A stretch of DNA of 64,000 nucleotides. Source: Hymenobacter sp. UV11. GTDB lineage: Bacteria > Bacteroidota > Bacteroidia > Cytophagales > Hymenobacteraceae. The stretch spans positions 1-64,000 of the forward strand of contig NZ_SRII01000009.1 in the NCBI RefSeq assembly GCF_004684095.1, read 5' to 3'. The notes under the pieces were generated by a model. That model was not told the DNA's origin. It did not search any database and saw only the letters and a list, made by a program, of their open reading frames with translations. Positions 1-8,259 of this stretch are shown here, piece by piece. Position numbers and translations under genes: made by a program. Position 1 is the first letter of the stretch, and every line of letters begins with the position of its first letter.

Positions 1-151
1 AGGCGTAATCATAAATCTGCTCAAAATCTTCGCAATCAGCCAGTAAGCCGCACAGCACCAGCCAAATAATATCGCTTAGCTCGTGTAGACAGCGCCCCTC
101 CACCCGATAGTCCGTTACCTGCCAAAAGAAATCCGCTACTTCTTCTTCCAT
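1..151 (-). CDS. ISAs1-family transposase, N-terminal fragment (runs off the window)
   Basis: The minus strand from an ATG at 151 reads 50 residues without a stop to the window edge. It contains DYRVEGRCLHELSDIIW and LLADCEDFEQIYDYA, which match the conserved N-terminal (DDE_Tnp_1-associated) region of ISAs1 / H-repeat transposases. The DDE catalytic part would lie left of the window, so it cannot be said whether the element is intact. I could not identify the terminal inverted repeat in 152-247. Family call is from remembered motifs. Confidence 0.8.
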   Translation of the reverse strand, partial: MEEEVADFFWQVTDYRVEGRCLHELSDIIWLVLCGLLADCEDFEQIYDYA

Positions 152-233
152 CCCCAAAGGTCGCTAACTTACCTTTTGGTGCTTTTGCCCTGCTGTTAAT
201 TGCGAAGCCACGCAACCCAATCCCTGCCCTCCG

Positions 234-241
234 TATCTTTG
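234..241 (+). promoter_or_regulatory. Bacteroidota -7 box (TATCTTTG)
   Basis: TATCTTTG fits the TAnnTTTG -7 element and ends 6 bases before the glycosyltransferase ATG at 248. Transcription starting just downstream would give an almost leaderless mRNA. No convincing -33 element was seen at the usual distance. Confidence 0.45.
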
Positions 242-247
242 TAAGCT

Positions 248-1030
248 ATGAGTACAATGGCCGCCGGACTGGTCTTGATTCCGACGTACAACGAGCGGGA
301 AAATGTGGAGCTTATTCTGCGGGCCGTATTGGCGCTGCCGAAGGATTTCCACGTGCTGGTAATTGACGACGGCTCGCCCGACGGCACGGGCGCGGTAGTG
401 CGCGGGCTTATGCCTGAGTTTGCGGACCGGCTGTTTCTGGAAGAGCGGACGGGCAAGCAGGGCCTGGGCACGGCCTATATTTTTGGCTTTCGCTGGGCGC
501 TGGCGCGGGGCTACGAGTACGTGTTTGAGATGGACGCCGACTTTTCGCACAACCCGCAGGACCTGCTGCGTCTACGCGAGGCCTGCGCCGTGCAGGGCTA
601 CGACCTGGCCATCGGCTCGCGCTACAGCGACGGCGTGAACGTGGTAAACTGGCCCATGAACCGGGTGCTGATGTCGTATTTCGCCTCCAAATACGTGCGG
701 TTCGTCACTGGCATGCCCATTCACGATGCCACGGCGGGCTTCAAGTGCTACTCGGCGCGGGTGCTGCGGGCCATCGACCTGAGCAAGATTCACTTCGTGG
801 GCTACGCCTTCCAGATTGAGATGAAGTGGCTGGCCTACTGCCTGGGCTTTCGCATCAAGGAAGTGCCCATCATCTTCACCGACCGCACCCGCGGCCAGTC
901 GAAAATGTCGAAAGGCATTTTTAAAGAGGCGCTGTTTGGCGTGGTGCAAATGAAGCTGAGCAGCTGGATTCACCCCCCGCGCCGTACCAACGAGGCGCCG
1001 CAGGGGCAGCCCAGCGTTAGCGTAGGGTAG
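248..1030 (+). CDS. Polyprenol-monophosphate mannosyl/glucosyltransferase-like GT2 (DPM1 type)
   Basis: Family GT2 enzyme of 260 residues that transfers a sugar from a nucleotide donor to a polyprenyl phosphate at the inner face of the cytoplasmic membrane. Visible motifs in order: LIPTYNERENVE near residue 12, DDGSPDGT around 40, the metal-binding EMDADFSHNP around 98, GSRYSDG, DATAGFKCY and RTRGQSKMS. It is the short DPM1 form with no C-terminal membrane domain. It stands alone between the IS fragment and terC. Whether the sugar is mannose or glucose cannot be told from sequence. The gene end overlaps a palindromic repeat that supplies its last codons. Confidence 0.88.
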   Translation: MSTMAAGLVLIPTYNERENVELILRAVLALPKDFHVLVIDDGSPDGTGAVVRGLMPEFADRLFLEERTGKQGLGTAYIFGFRWALARGYEYVFEMDADFSHNPQDLLRLREACAVQGYDLAIGSRYSDGVNVVNWPMNRVLMSYFASKYVRFVTGMPIHDATAGFKCYSARVLRAIDLSKIHFVGYAFQIEMKWLAYCLGFRIKEVPIIFTDRTRGQSKMSKGIFKEALFGVVQMKLSSWIHPPRRTNEAPQGQPSVSVG

Positions 1031-1099
1031 GCTTTAGCCTGCCGTTTGCCAGTCGCTCACCACCCGTGCCTGATAACGGCAAGCTAAAGCTTACCCTAC
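1022..1099. repeat. Palindromic repeat, GTAGGGTAAGCTTTAGC family
   Basis: Left arm 1022-1047 and right arm 1075-1099 are imperfect inverted copies of the word GTAGGGTAAGCTTTAGCTTG; a further half copy follows to about 1115. Relatives are at 29270-29351 and 52995-53045. The left arm overlaps the last codons and stop of the glycosyltransferase gene. Confidence 0.8.
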
Positions 1100-1177
1100 A
1101 CTCCCCGGCAAGCTAAAGCTTACCGCACACTACCCTACCCCCTGTTTTTGCGTATCGGGTAAGCACAGCGCCACCGG

Positions 1178-2128
1178 ATGGAAAACAGCCCGCTATTTTG
1201 GATTTTATTTAACCTACTGGTAGTCGGGCTTTTGCTGCTCGATTTGCTGGTACTCAATCGCCGGGCGCACGCCGTAAAGCTGGGCGAGGCGCTGGGCTGG
1301 AGCGCGTTCTGGATTACGCTTTCGCTAACGTTCAACTACTTCGTGTACCGCACGATGGGCCACGAAGCCGGCTTGCAGTGGCTGACGGGCTACCTTATCG
1401 AGAAGGCGCTGAGCGTGGATAACCTGTTTGTGTTTCTGCTCATTTTCACCTACTTCAAGGTGCCGGCCGAGTACCAGCACCGCATCCTGTTCTGGGGCGT
1501 GCTGGGGGCGCTGGTGCTACGCGGCATCTTCATTGTGGCGGGCGCGGCGCTGCTGGCCAAGTTCCACTTTTTGCTTTACATTCTGGGGTTTTTCCTGATG
1601 TACACCGGCGCGCGCATGGCCCTCAGCGGCGGCGGCGACCCCGAGATTGACCCCGATAACAACCCCATCGTGCGGTTTTTGAGCCGGCACCTGCCCATTA
1701 CGCGGCAGCTAGACGGCGGCAAGTTTTTTACGCGGCGCGAGGGCGTGCGCTTTGCTACCCCCCTGCTGGTGGTGCTGGTGATGATTGAGACCACCGATGT
1801 GGTTTTTGCGGCCGATTCTATCCCGGCCATCCTGGCTATCACACGCGATACGTTCGTGGTCTACACCTCCAACGTGTTTGCGCTGCTGGGGCTGCGGGCG
1901 CTGTATTTCGCGCTGGCCAGCCTCATGCGGCTGTTTCATTACCTCAACTATGGGCTGGCTTTCATCCTGATTTTCATTGGGGGTAAGCTGTTGGCCGAGG
2001 ATATTTTGCGCGAGCGCTTTAACCTGGAGCTACCCATGCCGGTTTCGCTGGGCATAGTGGGGCTGCTGCTGCTGGGCTCCGTGGGGGCGTCGCTGCTGTG
2101 GCCCAAAAGAGAAGTTCCTGGCTCCTAG
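1178..2128 (+). CDS. TerC/Alx-family integral membrane protein
   Basis: A 316-residue polytopic membrane protein of the TerC/Alx family, which has been linked to manganese export and to tellurite or pH stress. The conserved acidic membrane motifs are present: EKALSVDNLFVFLLIF near residues 78-93 and TTDVVFAADSIPAIL near 205-220, with about nine hydrophobic segments and a cytoplasmic loop DPDNNPIVRF between them. Length is normal for the Alx subgroup. The gene is monocistronic by spacing. The family call is secure; the transported ion is inferred from studied homologues. Confidence 0.9.
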   Translation: MENSPLFWILFNLLVVGLLLLDLLVLNRRAHAVKLGEALGWSAFWITLSLTFNYFVYRTMGHEAGLQWLTGYLIEKALSVDNLFVFLLIFTYFKVPAEYQHRILFWGVLGALVLRGIFIVAGAALLAKFHFLLYILGFFLMYTGARMALSGGGDPEIDPDNNPIVRFLSRHLPITRQLDGGKFFTRREGVRFATPLLVVLVMIETTDVVFAADSIPAILAITRDTFVVYTSNVFALLGLRALYFALASLMRLFHYLNYGLAFILIFIGGKLLAEDILRERFNLELPMPVSLGIVGLLLLGSVGASLLWPKREVPGS

Positions 2129-2204
2129 TCTTTAAGCTCCTGATTTGGGCACTGCCAAAGAGCCAAGAACTCGAAAAACAAACAACGAATAACAAACAAC
2201 GAAT

Positions 2205-3161
2205 TTGAATCACCTCGCCGAACACCTGGCCCAGGGTTTTAGCCAAACGCCCAAAACGCTGTCGTCCAAATACTTTTACGATGCTACGGGCAGCCGGCTG
2301 TTTCAGCAGATAATGGGGCTGCCCGAGTACTACCCTACCCGCACCGAACTGGCCATCTTTCAGGCGCAGGGCGCGGCCATTGGGCGGGCGCTGGCGGCGG
2401 GCGCGGGCGCCGGGCAGCCGCTGGCCGTGGTAGAGCTAGGTGCCGGCGACGGCCTGAAAACCAAGCTCTTGCTGCGCGAATTGCAGAATCAGCCAGTGGC
2501 GCTCTCCTACGTGCCGGTTGATATCTCGCCTTCGGCGCTCGATGAGCTGGCGGCCACGCTGCGCCACGAGCTCCCTACCCTGCCCACCGAGCCGCTGGCC
2601 GCCGAATACGGCGCCGCACTCACCACGCTGGCCACCCGGCCGGGCGCCAAGGCGGTGCTGTTTCTGGGCTCGAATATTGGCAATTTTACGCCGGCCGAGC
2701 AGGTGGTTTTTCTGCGCGAGCTGGCCCAGCCGCTCACGGCGGCCGACCGCCTGCTGGTGGGCTTCGACCTGCGCAAGGACCCGCGCCGAATCCGGGCGGC
2801 GTATGACGACGCGCAGGGCGTCACGGCTGCGTTCAACTTCAACCTCCTGCACCGGCTCAATGCTGAGGTCGGGGCTGATTTTCAGCTCGATGCCTGGCAG
2901 CACTTCCCCGACTACAACCCCAGTACCGGGGCCATGCGCTCGTGGCTGGTGAGCCGCCGCGCCCAGACCGTGCGGGTAGCCGCACTAGCCGGCCAAACCT
3001 TCGAAATCGCCGCCTGGGAAGCCATTCAGACTGAAAGCTCCTACAAATTTACCCTACTCCAGATAGCCGAATTGTCGGCTGGGGCGGGCCTGCGGGTGGT
3101 CGAGGTTTTCCAGGATGAGGCCGGCGACTTTGCCGACGTGGTGCTAGCCGTGGCGGGGTAG
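2205..3161 (+). CDS. egtD: EgtD-like L-histidine N(alpha)-methyltransferase
   Basis: SAM-dependent methyltransferase of 318 residues (Methyltransf_33). EgtD trimethylates the histidine amino group to hercynine, first step of ergothioneine synthesis. Typical N-terminus SSKYFYDATGSRLFQQI, then VVELGAGDGLKTKLLL (SAM loop), PVDISPSALDEL, FLGSNIGNF, and the substrate-side block DYNPSTGAMRSWLVS and ESSYKFT. The frame opens with TTG at 2205 (next residues NHLAEHL); no ATG lies close upstream. EgtB, the usual partner, is not adjacent, so hercynine or another product is possible. Confidence 0.85.
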   Translation: MNHLAEHLAQGFSQTPKTLSSKYFYDATGSRLFQQIMGLPEYYPTRTELAIFQAQGAAIGRALAAGAGAGQPLAVVELGAGDGLKTKLLLRELQNQPVALSYVPVDISPSALDELAATLRHELPTLPTEPLAAEYGAALTTLATRPGAKAVLFLGSNIGNFTPAEQVVFLRELAQPLTAADRLLVGFDLRKDPRRIRAAYDDAQGVTAAFNFNLLHRLNAEVGADFQLDAWQHFPDYNPSTGAMRSWLVSRRAQTVRVAALAGQTFEIAAWEAIQTESSYKFTLLQIAELSAGAGLRVVEVFQDEAGDFADVVLAVAG

Positions 3162-3192
3162 GGACGTAATTTTGTATTCGTTAAGATTCTGT

Positions 3193-3294
3193 AGAACGTC
3201 ATGCTGAGCTTGTCGAAGCATCTCTACCACGCCGCTAGGATTAGTGACCTAACGATGCGGCAGAGATGCTTCGACAAGCTCAGCATGACGTTCT
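3193..3294. repeat. Long palindromic repeat, family A (GTCATGCTGAGCTTGTCGAA)
   Basis: Arms of about 33 bp (3193-3225 and 3262-3294) form a long hairpin around a short unpaired middle. Same family at 8123-8224, 8998-9100, 22806-22909, 36233-36330 and 61145-61259. It lies between egtD and the MATE gene, and an open frame for the MATE gene starts artificially inside it. Confidence 0.92.
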
Positions 3295-3325
3295 TAGTAA
3301 ACACGTTACCTATCCCTCTTACCCC

Positions 3326-4732
3326 GTGAAATCCCACTTGCGCCCCACTATTCTCCTGGCCTACCCCGTGGTGCTGAGCCAGCTCGGCCACGTGTTGGTG
3401 GGCGTTACCGACTCGGTGCTGGTGGGGCACCTGGGCAAGCTGCCGCTCGATGCGGTGGGCATGGGCGTGAGCTCGACGTCGCTGCTGCTGGTGCTGGGCC
3501 TGGGCATCAGTATGGGAGCGGTGCCGCGCGTGGCGGCGGCCAACGGGCGCGGCGACCACGAGGCGCTGGGCCGCCTGCTGGTGGGCACCGTGTGGCTGAA
3601 TACGCTGGTGGGTGTGCTGCTGGCGGGCTTCAGCCAGCTGCTGCCGCTGGCCCTACCCTACCTGGGGCAGGCCGCCGACGTAGTAACACTGGCCACGCCT
3701 TGGGTGCGGGTGGTGGGCCTGTCGCTGCTGCCGCTGATGGTGTTTCAGGGCTTTCGGGAGTGGGCTGAGGGGCTGGGACTCACGCGCCAGGCCATGCAGC
3801 TTTCCATCGTGGCCAACGTGCTGAACGCGCTGCTGTGCTACGCGCTCATTTTTGGGCACTTCGGGGCGCCCAAAATGGGGCTGATGGGTTCGGCCTGGGC
3901 CACGCTGATTTCGCGCCTGGGTATGGCGGTACTCATGGCGCAGTTTGTACTGCGGGCCGAAAAGCTGCGCGCGCGCCGGCCCGCCCAGGCGGCGGCCTGG
4001 CTACGGCCGGGCCTGGCCGAGCTGCGCGGGCAGCTGGCCCTGGGCCTACCCATCGGGGTGCAGATGATGCTGGAAGTGGGTGCGTTCAGCATGTCATACC
4101 TGATGATTGGCTGGATTGGCGTGACGCCCCAGGCGGCCCACCAGATTGCCATCAACGTGGCCTCGGTGACGTACATGGCGGCTACGGGCATTGCGGCGGC
4201 GGCCACTATTCGAGTGGGCAACCTGCGCGGCAGCGGCGACCTGGCCAGCGCGCGGCAGGCGGGCTTTGCAGCCTATTGGCTGACCTTTGGCTTTATGGGC
4301 GCGATGGGCCTGCTGCTGATAGGGTTGCGGTACGTTATTCCACCCCTATACAATACTGACCCGGCCGTGGTGGCGCAGGCGGCCACGCTGCTGACCATTG
4401 CGGCCGCCTTCCAGGTGTCGGATGGCCTGCAGGTGGTGGGCCTGGGCGCGCTGCGCGGCCTCGAAGATGTGAAGGTGCCCTCGGTAGTGGCGCTGCTGGC
4501 CTATTGGGCCATTGCCCTACCCCTCGGCTACGGCCTGGGCTTCGGCCTGCAGCTGGGCGCGCCGGGCGTGTGGCTGGGCCTGCTCACGGGTCTCAGCATC
4601 GTGGCCGTGGTGCTACTGCTGCGCTTCCGCCGCCGCACGGCTCCTGGGCAGCCGATTGCTGGCCCCAGCCAGCCGGGGGAGGCCTTGGTTGATGCGGAAG
4701 AAATTATGGTACTGGGCCAGCCAGTGGGCTAG
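3326..4732 (+). CDS. MATE family multidrug/metabolite efflux pump
   Basis: A membrane antiporter of 468 residues with about twelve hydrophobic helices in two six-helix halves, as in MATE (NorM/DinF-like) exporters that use Na+ or H+ gradients. Start chosen at GTG 3326 (VKSHLRPTILLAYP), since the longer frame would begin inside the palindromic repeat. Recognisable pieces are PVVLSQLGHVLVGVTDSVLVG in TM1 and AAHQIAINVASVTYM in the second half. A hydrophilic C-terminal tail of about 35 residues follows the last helix. Substrate unknown. Confidence 0.88.
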   Translation: MKSHLRPTILLAYPVVLSQLGHVLVGVTDSVLVGHLGKLPLDAVGMGVSSTSLLLVLGLGISMGAVPRVAAANGRGDHEALGRLLVGTVWLNTLVGVLLAGFSQLLPLALPYLGQAADVVTLATPWVRVVGLSLLPLMVFQGFREWAEGLGLTRQAMQLSIVANVLNALLCYALIFGHFGAPKMGLMGSAWATLISRLGMAVLMAQFVLRAEKLRARRPAQAAAWLRPGLAELRGQLALGLPIGVQMMLEVGAFSMSYLMIGWIGVTPQAAHQIAINVASVTYMAATGIAAAATIRVGNLRGSGDLASARQAGFAAYWLTFGFMGAMGLLLIGLRYVIPPLYNTDPAVVAQAATLLTIAAAFQVSDGLQVVGLGALRGLEDVKVPSVVALLAYWAIALPLGYGLGFGLQLGAPGVWLGLLTGLSIVAVVLLLRFRRRTAPGQPIAGPSQPGEALVDAEEIMVLGQPVG

Positions 4733-4835
4733 CCGCGCGGAACTTGCCCGGCCAGCTTGGCCGTTGCGGAGGGGGGTAGGGCCGGGGGTTTACCCGGCAG
4801 CCTTGCCTATTTTCTGCATCTGTAACCGCTTTTTC

Positions 4836-5402
4836 ATGCGTATTTTTTTTGGCTACTGCCTGGCGCTGGGGCTACTGGCGGCGCGGCCGGCGGCGGCGCA
4901 GGCGACTGTGAAGCTGCCCGCCGGCTTTGTTCGGTGGTCGGCCAGCCGGCCTCTCAAGCTCAGTGATTTCAAGGGCCGGCCCCGGACGGGCCAGACCCAC
5001 GCGGCGCTCACGTCGGCCAATATTAATACCGGCGCCATTTGCCGGGGCGACGTGTTTATGGGCACCGCACAGGCCAGCTTCGACCCCACGGCATCGTGGG
5101 TGCGCGACCCGGCCGCCATGACACCCGCGCTGCTGCGCCACGAGCAGCTGCATTTCGATATTGCCGAGGTATATGCGCGCCGCCTGCGCCAGCAGCTGGC
5201 CGCCATGCGGCTGTCGTGCAGCAAGTTGGGCGACCGCTTCGACCGCGTGAGCCAGGCCGCCTACGCCGCTTGGCAAAAGGCCGAGGACGACTACGACCTC
5301 GAAACCCGGCACGGCCTGGAGCACGCGCGCCAAGCCGAGTGGGAAGCCCAGGTGCGCCAGCAATTGCTGGATTTAGCCGAATTTGCCGAGAAAGACGCCT
5401 GA
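4836..5402 (+). CDS. DUF922-like secreted putative zinc metalloprotease
   Basis: Protein of 188 residues with a signal peptide (RIFFGYCLALGLLAARPAAA) and one HEQLH motif at about residues 102-106, followed by DIAEVYARRLR. This is the pattern of DUF922, a family of predicted Zn-dependent proteases; activity is not demonstrated. ATG 4836 is chosen because it starts the signal peptide; the open frame extends much further upstream without meaning. It is followed 20 bases later by csaA. Confidence 0.75.
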   Translation: MRIFFGYCLALGLLAARPAAAQATVKLPAGFVRWSASRPLKLSDFKGRPRTGQTHAALTSANINTGAICRGDVFMGTAQASFDPTASWVRDPAAMTPALLRHEQLHFDIAEVYARRLRQQLAAMRLSCSKLGDRFDRVSQAAYAAWQKAEDDYDLETRHGLEHARQAEWEAQVRQQLLDLAEFAEKDA

Positions 5403-5422
5403 TATCCTACCCCCCTTCCCGC

Positions 5423-5755
5423 ATGATTTCCTGGGCTGACTTTGAGCAAGTAGACCTGCGGGTCGGCACCATCGTGGAGGCCCGCGAGTTTGCCGAAGCG
5501 CGCCGTCCGGCTTACCGGCTGGTGCTGGATTTTGGGCCTGCTATCGGCCTCAAAAAGTCGAGCGCCCAGCTCACGCACCATTACACGCCGGCCACGCTGC
5601 TGGGCCGGCAGGTGGTGGCCGTGGTCAACTTCCCGCCCAAGCAAATTGGCCCCTTCCGGTCCGAAGTGCTGGTGCTGGGCGCACCCGACGCCGACGGCCA
5701 CACGGTGCTGCTGGCCGTGGCCACGCCCGTGCCCAACGGCAGCCGGGTATACTAG
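5423..5755 (+). CDS. csaA: CsaA-type tRNA-binding protein
   Basis: Small OB-fold protein of 110 residues, full length for CsaA. Conserved features: VDLRVGTIVEAREF near the N-terminus, GLKKSSAQLTHHYTP, GRQVVAVVNFPPKQIG and the C-terminal VPNGSRVY. CsaA homodimers bind tRNA and have chaperone-like activity linked to protein secretion. The ATG at 5423 follows a CCTACCCCCCTTCCCGC leader with no Shine-Dalgarno sequence. Lies close behind the DUF922 gene and may be cotranscribed. Confidence 0.92.
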   Translation: MISWADFEQVDLRVGTIVEAREFAEARRPAYRLVLDFGPAIGLKKSSAQLTHHYTPATLLGRQVVAVVNFPPKQIGPFRSEVLVLGAPDADGHTVLLAVATPVPNGSRVY

Positions 5756-5765
5756 GTGCTTGCCA

Positions 5766-6149
5766 CTAATTAGGGCGAGGCATGCGGGTAGGGTCCATTT
5801 TTTTCTCGCGCTGCGACAAAGAGTCGATAACGCCCGCGTAAATCCCGTCCAGGTCCTTGGCGTGCGAGGCATAGTAGCGATAGCTGCGCTCAAACACCGA
5901 GTCGGTTGGCGATACGCCATTGCGTAGCATCAGGTCGCGTTGCTGGCTCAGAAACAGCGCCCGCGCCGAATCGGGGGGTAGGCGGCTGGTTTCGACGCGG
6001 GCTTCGAGCAGGTGAATTTGCACGAGCAGGCTCGTCATCTTTTCCTTGGGCAGCAAGTTGGGGGGGGTAGGCACCTGCTCGGGGCGGGCGCAGCCGGTCG
6101 CCAGCAGCAGGCCCAGCGCCAGCACGAATTGAGTCAAAGACGATTTCAC
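5766..6149 (-). CDS. DUF4296 lipoprotein
   Basis: A 127-residue predicted lipoprotein: VKSSLTQFVLALGLLLATGC gives a signal peptide ending in a lipobox, then a helical domain with LLVQIHLLEARVETSRL and SVFERSYRYYASHAKDLDGIY, characteristic of DUF4296, a Bacteroidota family of unknown function. Start at GTG 6149 is preferred since the longer frame adds only a non-signal stretch. It ends 10 bases from csaA, convergent to it. Confidence 0.78.
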   Translation of the reverse strand: MKSSLTQFVLALGLLLATGCARPEQVPTPPNLLPKEKMTSLLVQIHLLEARVETSRLPPDSARALFLSQQRDLMLRNGVSPTDSVFERSYRYYASHAKDLDGIYAGVIDSLSQREKKMDPTRMPRPN

Positions 6150-6199
6150 CCCCAAAAATACGCTTGCGCCGTAGCTTCGTCCTCCTACCCCCATTTGCC

Positions 6200-7111
6200 A
6201 TGCCCCCCGCCACCGCCTCTGCCCGCCTGCCCGCCAGCCTCACGGCGCTGGTGCGCCGCCTGCGCCACCTCGAAATCAGGATGCGCCAGGCGGTGGAGGC
6301 GCAGCTGCAAGGCAATTTCCGGTCGGTTTTTCGGGGCAACGGGCTGGAATTTGACGATGTGCGCCTCTACCAATACGGCGACGAGGTGCGGGCCATCGAC
6401 TGGGCCGTGAGCAGCAAGGGCCACGGCACGTTCGTCAAAACCTACAAGGAAGAGCGCGAGCAGCAGGTGCTGGTGGCCCTTGACGTGAGCGCTTCGCAGC
6501 GCGTGGGCGGCGGTGCGGCCGGCACCCCGCGCAAGCTCGACCTGGGCCGCGACCTGGCCGGTGTGCTGGCCCTGAGCGCCGCCCGCCAGGATTCTGCCCT
6601 GGGTCTGCTGGCTTTTTCGGACCAAAAAGAACTATTCCTGCCGCCGGCCAAGGGCCTACGGGCGGCCTACGCCATGCTGCAGCGGCTGTATGAGCTGGTG
6701 CCCGTGTCGCGCCACACGGCAATAGGCGTGGGCATTCGCCAGGTGCTGAGCTTGTTGCGACGACGCACGCTGGTGGTGCTCATCTCCGATTTTATCGACG
6801 AAAACTACGAGCGCGAGCTGACCATGCTGGCCCGGCAGCACGACCTGGTAGTGGTGCAGCTCCTGGCCCCGCAGGAGGCCGACTTTCCGGCGCTGGGCAT
6901 TGTGCCCCTGCGCGACGCCGAAACCGGTCTGCTACGCTGGGTCGATACCTCGGCGCCGGCCTTTCGGGCGCAGCACGCGGGCCAGCAGCAGGCGCGGCAG
7001 CAGGCACTGCGTACGCTGTGCCGCCGCCAGCGCGTGGGCCTCATCACGCTGCGCACCGATGAGGACTTTGTGCCCCAGCTGGTGGGCTTATTCCGGCAGC
7101 GCAAAGGCTAG
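6200..7111 (+). CDS. DUF58 domain protein (MoxR-associated, VWA-like)
   Basis: A 303-residue soluble protein with the DUF58 core DVRLYQYGDEVRAIDW near residues 48-63 and a following VWA-like fold (LVALDVSASQ, degenerate MIDAS). DUF58 proteins normally stand beside a MoxR AAA+ ATPase and BatA/B/D-like membrane proteins and act in envelope stress or maturation of metalloproteins. Here the MoxR gene is absent from the immediate neighbourhood, but a BatD-like protein follows 6 bases later. ATG 6200 gives the normal N-terminus. Confidence 0.87.
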   Translation: MPPATASARLPASLTALVRRLRHLEIRMRQAVEAQLQGNFRSVFRGNGLEFDDVRLYQYGDEVRAIDWAVSSKGHGTFVKTYKEEREQQVLVALDVSASQRVGGGAAGTPRKLDLGRDLAGVLALSAARQDSALGLLAFSDQKELFLPPAKGLRAAYAMLQRLYELVPVSRHTAIGVGIRQVLSLLRRRTLVVLISDFIDENYERELTMLARQHDLVVVQLLAPQEADFPALGIVPLRDAETGLLRWVDTSAPAFRAQHAGQQQARQQALRTLCRRQRVGLITLRTDEDFVPQLVGLFRQRKG

Positions 7112-7117
7112 GGGGCG

Positions 7118-8101
7118 ATGAAGCAATTACTATCTTATTACCCTACCCAAGCACTTCTGGAGTTTATTAAACATGATAAATTAAAAATTAAAGGTCTGAC
7201 GGCCATATTTTTAATTTATAATTTATCATGTTTAATTCTTCCCGCCCGCGCGGCGGTGGGTACCGGGCCGGTGGGGCACTTTTCACGCGCCGTAGTGGAA
7301 GTGGGCCAGCCCCTGAACTACGAGCTAAGCTACCTGCACGACCCGGCCGAAGAAGTAATTTTCCCCGACTCGCTGGCCGCCTTTGGGCCATTTGAGTACG
7401 CCGGACGGCGCTGGCTGCCCACCCGCACCGAAAACGGCCGCAGCCTCGACCGCGTGGTGTATCGGCTGCGCACGTTTTCGCTGGCGCCGGTGCAGGCGCT
7501 GCAGCTGCCGGTGCTGGTGCTGCGCGGCCCCCACGATACGCTGCACCTGCTGCCACCGCTGGCGCGGGTGCAGCTGCGGCGCGTGGCCCCTACCCTATCC
7601 GGCACGGCGGCCAGCCCGCCTACCCTGCACGGTGGCTACCGCTGGCTGCCGCTGGCCGCGGCGTTCAACTATCCCTTCTGGCTGGCGGGGCTGGCGGGGC
7701 TGCTGGCGCTGGGCGGCGGCGCCTGGGCCCTGTATGGCCGGCGGTGGCGGCAGCGCTACGGCCGCTACAAGCGCCGCAAAAACCACGTGTATTTTCTGGC
7801 GCAGTTTGCCCGCAACGCCGAGCGCTTCACGCTTTCACGCTCGGCTTCGGTGGTGGAGCGCACGGTGGCGCTGTGGAAAAATTACTTATCCAGCCTCGAT
7901 AATAATAACCTCAGCTCACTTACTACCAAAGAGCTGACTCAATATTTTGATAATAATGATGAGGTGCGCCGCGCCCTGCGCGCCACCGACCGCGTAGTGT
8001 ATGGCAACTTGCTCAGCGAGGACGCGCAGGAAGTAGACGCCGCTTTTCAGCGCCTGCGGGCGTTTGCCGAGCAGCGCTACGCCTCGCTGGCCAGTGAGTG
8101 A
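7118..8101 (+). CDS. BatD/DUF4381-like membrane protein
   Basis: Predicted protein of 327 residues: signal segment around residues 27-45 (GLTAIFLIYNLSCLILPARA), a periplasmic beta-rich part beginning FSRAVVEVGQPLNYELSY, one transmembrane helix around 180-205 (FWLAGLAGLLALGGGAWALY) and a basic cytoplasmic tail. This layout and the position 6 bases after a DUF58 gene suggest a BatD/DUF4381-type partner. The codons for the signal segment come from an AT-rich palindrome (7166-7236), and codons near 7890-7960 are also AT-rich compared with the rest. Function not assigned. Confidence 0.62.
   Translation: MKQLLSYYPTQALLEFIKHDKLKIKGLTAIFLIYNLSCLILPARAAVGTGPVGHFSRAVVEVGQPLNYELSYLHDPAEEVIFPDSLAAFGPFEYAGRRWLPTRTENGRSLDRVVYRLRTFSLAPVQALQLPVLVLRGPHDTLHLLPPLARVQLRRVAPTLSGTAASPPTLHGGYRWLPLAAAFNYPFWLAGLAGLLALGGGAWALYGRRWRQRYGRYKRRKNHVYFLAQFARNAERFTLSRSASVVERTVALWKNYLSSLDNNNLSSLTTKELTQYFDNNDEVRRALRATDRVVYGNLLSEDAQEVDAAFQRLRAFAEQRYASLASE
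7166..7236. repeat. AT-rich palindrome inside the BatD-like gene
   Basis: Perfect 18-bp inverted arms ATTAAACATGATAAATTA (7166-7183) and its complement (7219-7236). Its base composition is very unlike the flanking high-GC DNA. The element is translated in frame and encodes most of the predicted signal peptide. Confidence 0.88.
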
Positions 8102-8122
8102 ACTGTGCAGAAAAGCAGGTTA

Positions 8123-8224
8123 AAGAACGTCATTCTGAGCTTGCCGAGGAATCTCGCCCGCGCCGTTCGGGTTTCGTTTCATGATACGAGCGAGATTCCT
8201 CGGCAAGCTCGGAATGACGTTCTT
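8123..8224. repeat. Long palindromic repeat, family A variant
   Basis: Arms AAGAACGTCATTCTGAGCTT and complement with a CCGAGGAATCTCG core, loop near 8160-8190. It differs from the 3193 copy by the inner word CCGAGGAATC instead of TCGAAGCATC. Sits between the BatD-like gene and the sirtuin gene. Confidence 0.9.
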
Positions 8225-8259
8225 TATTTACAATATATTCCGCTATAATCAGCAAAAAC

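Noticed and set aside
3266..3325. Upstream start for the MATE gene
   Set aside because: The ATG lies inside the palindromic repeat and adds no membrane or signal segment; GTG at 3326 begins the conserved part.
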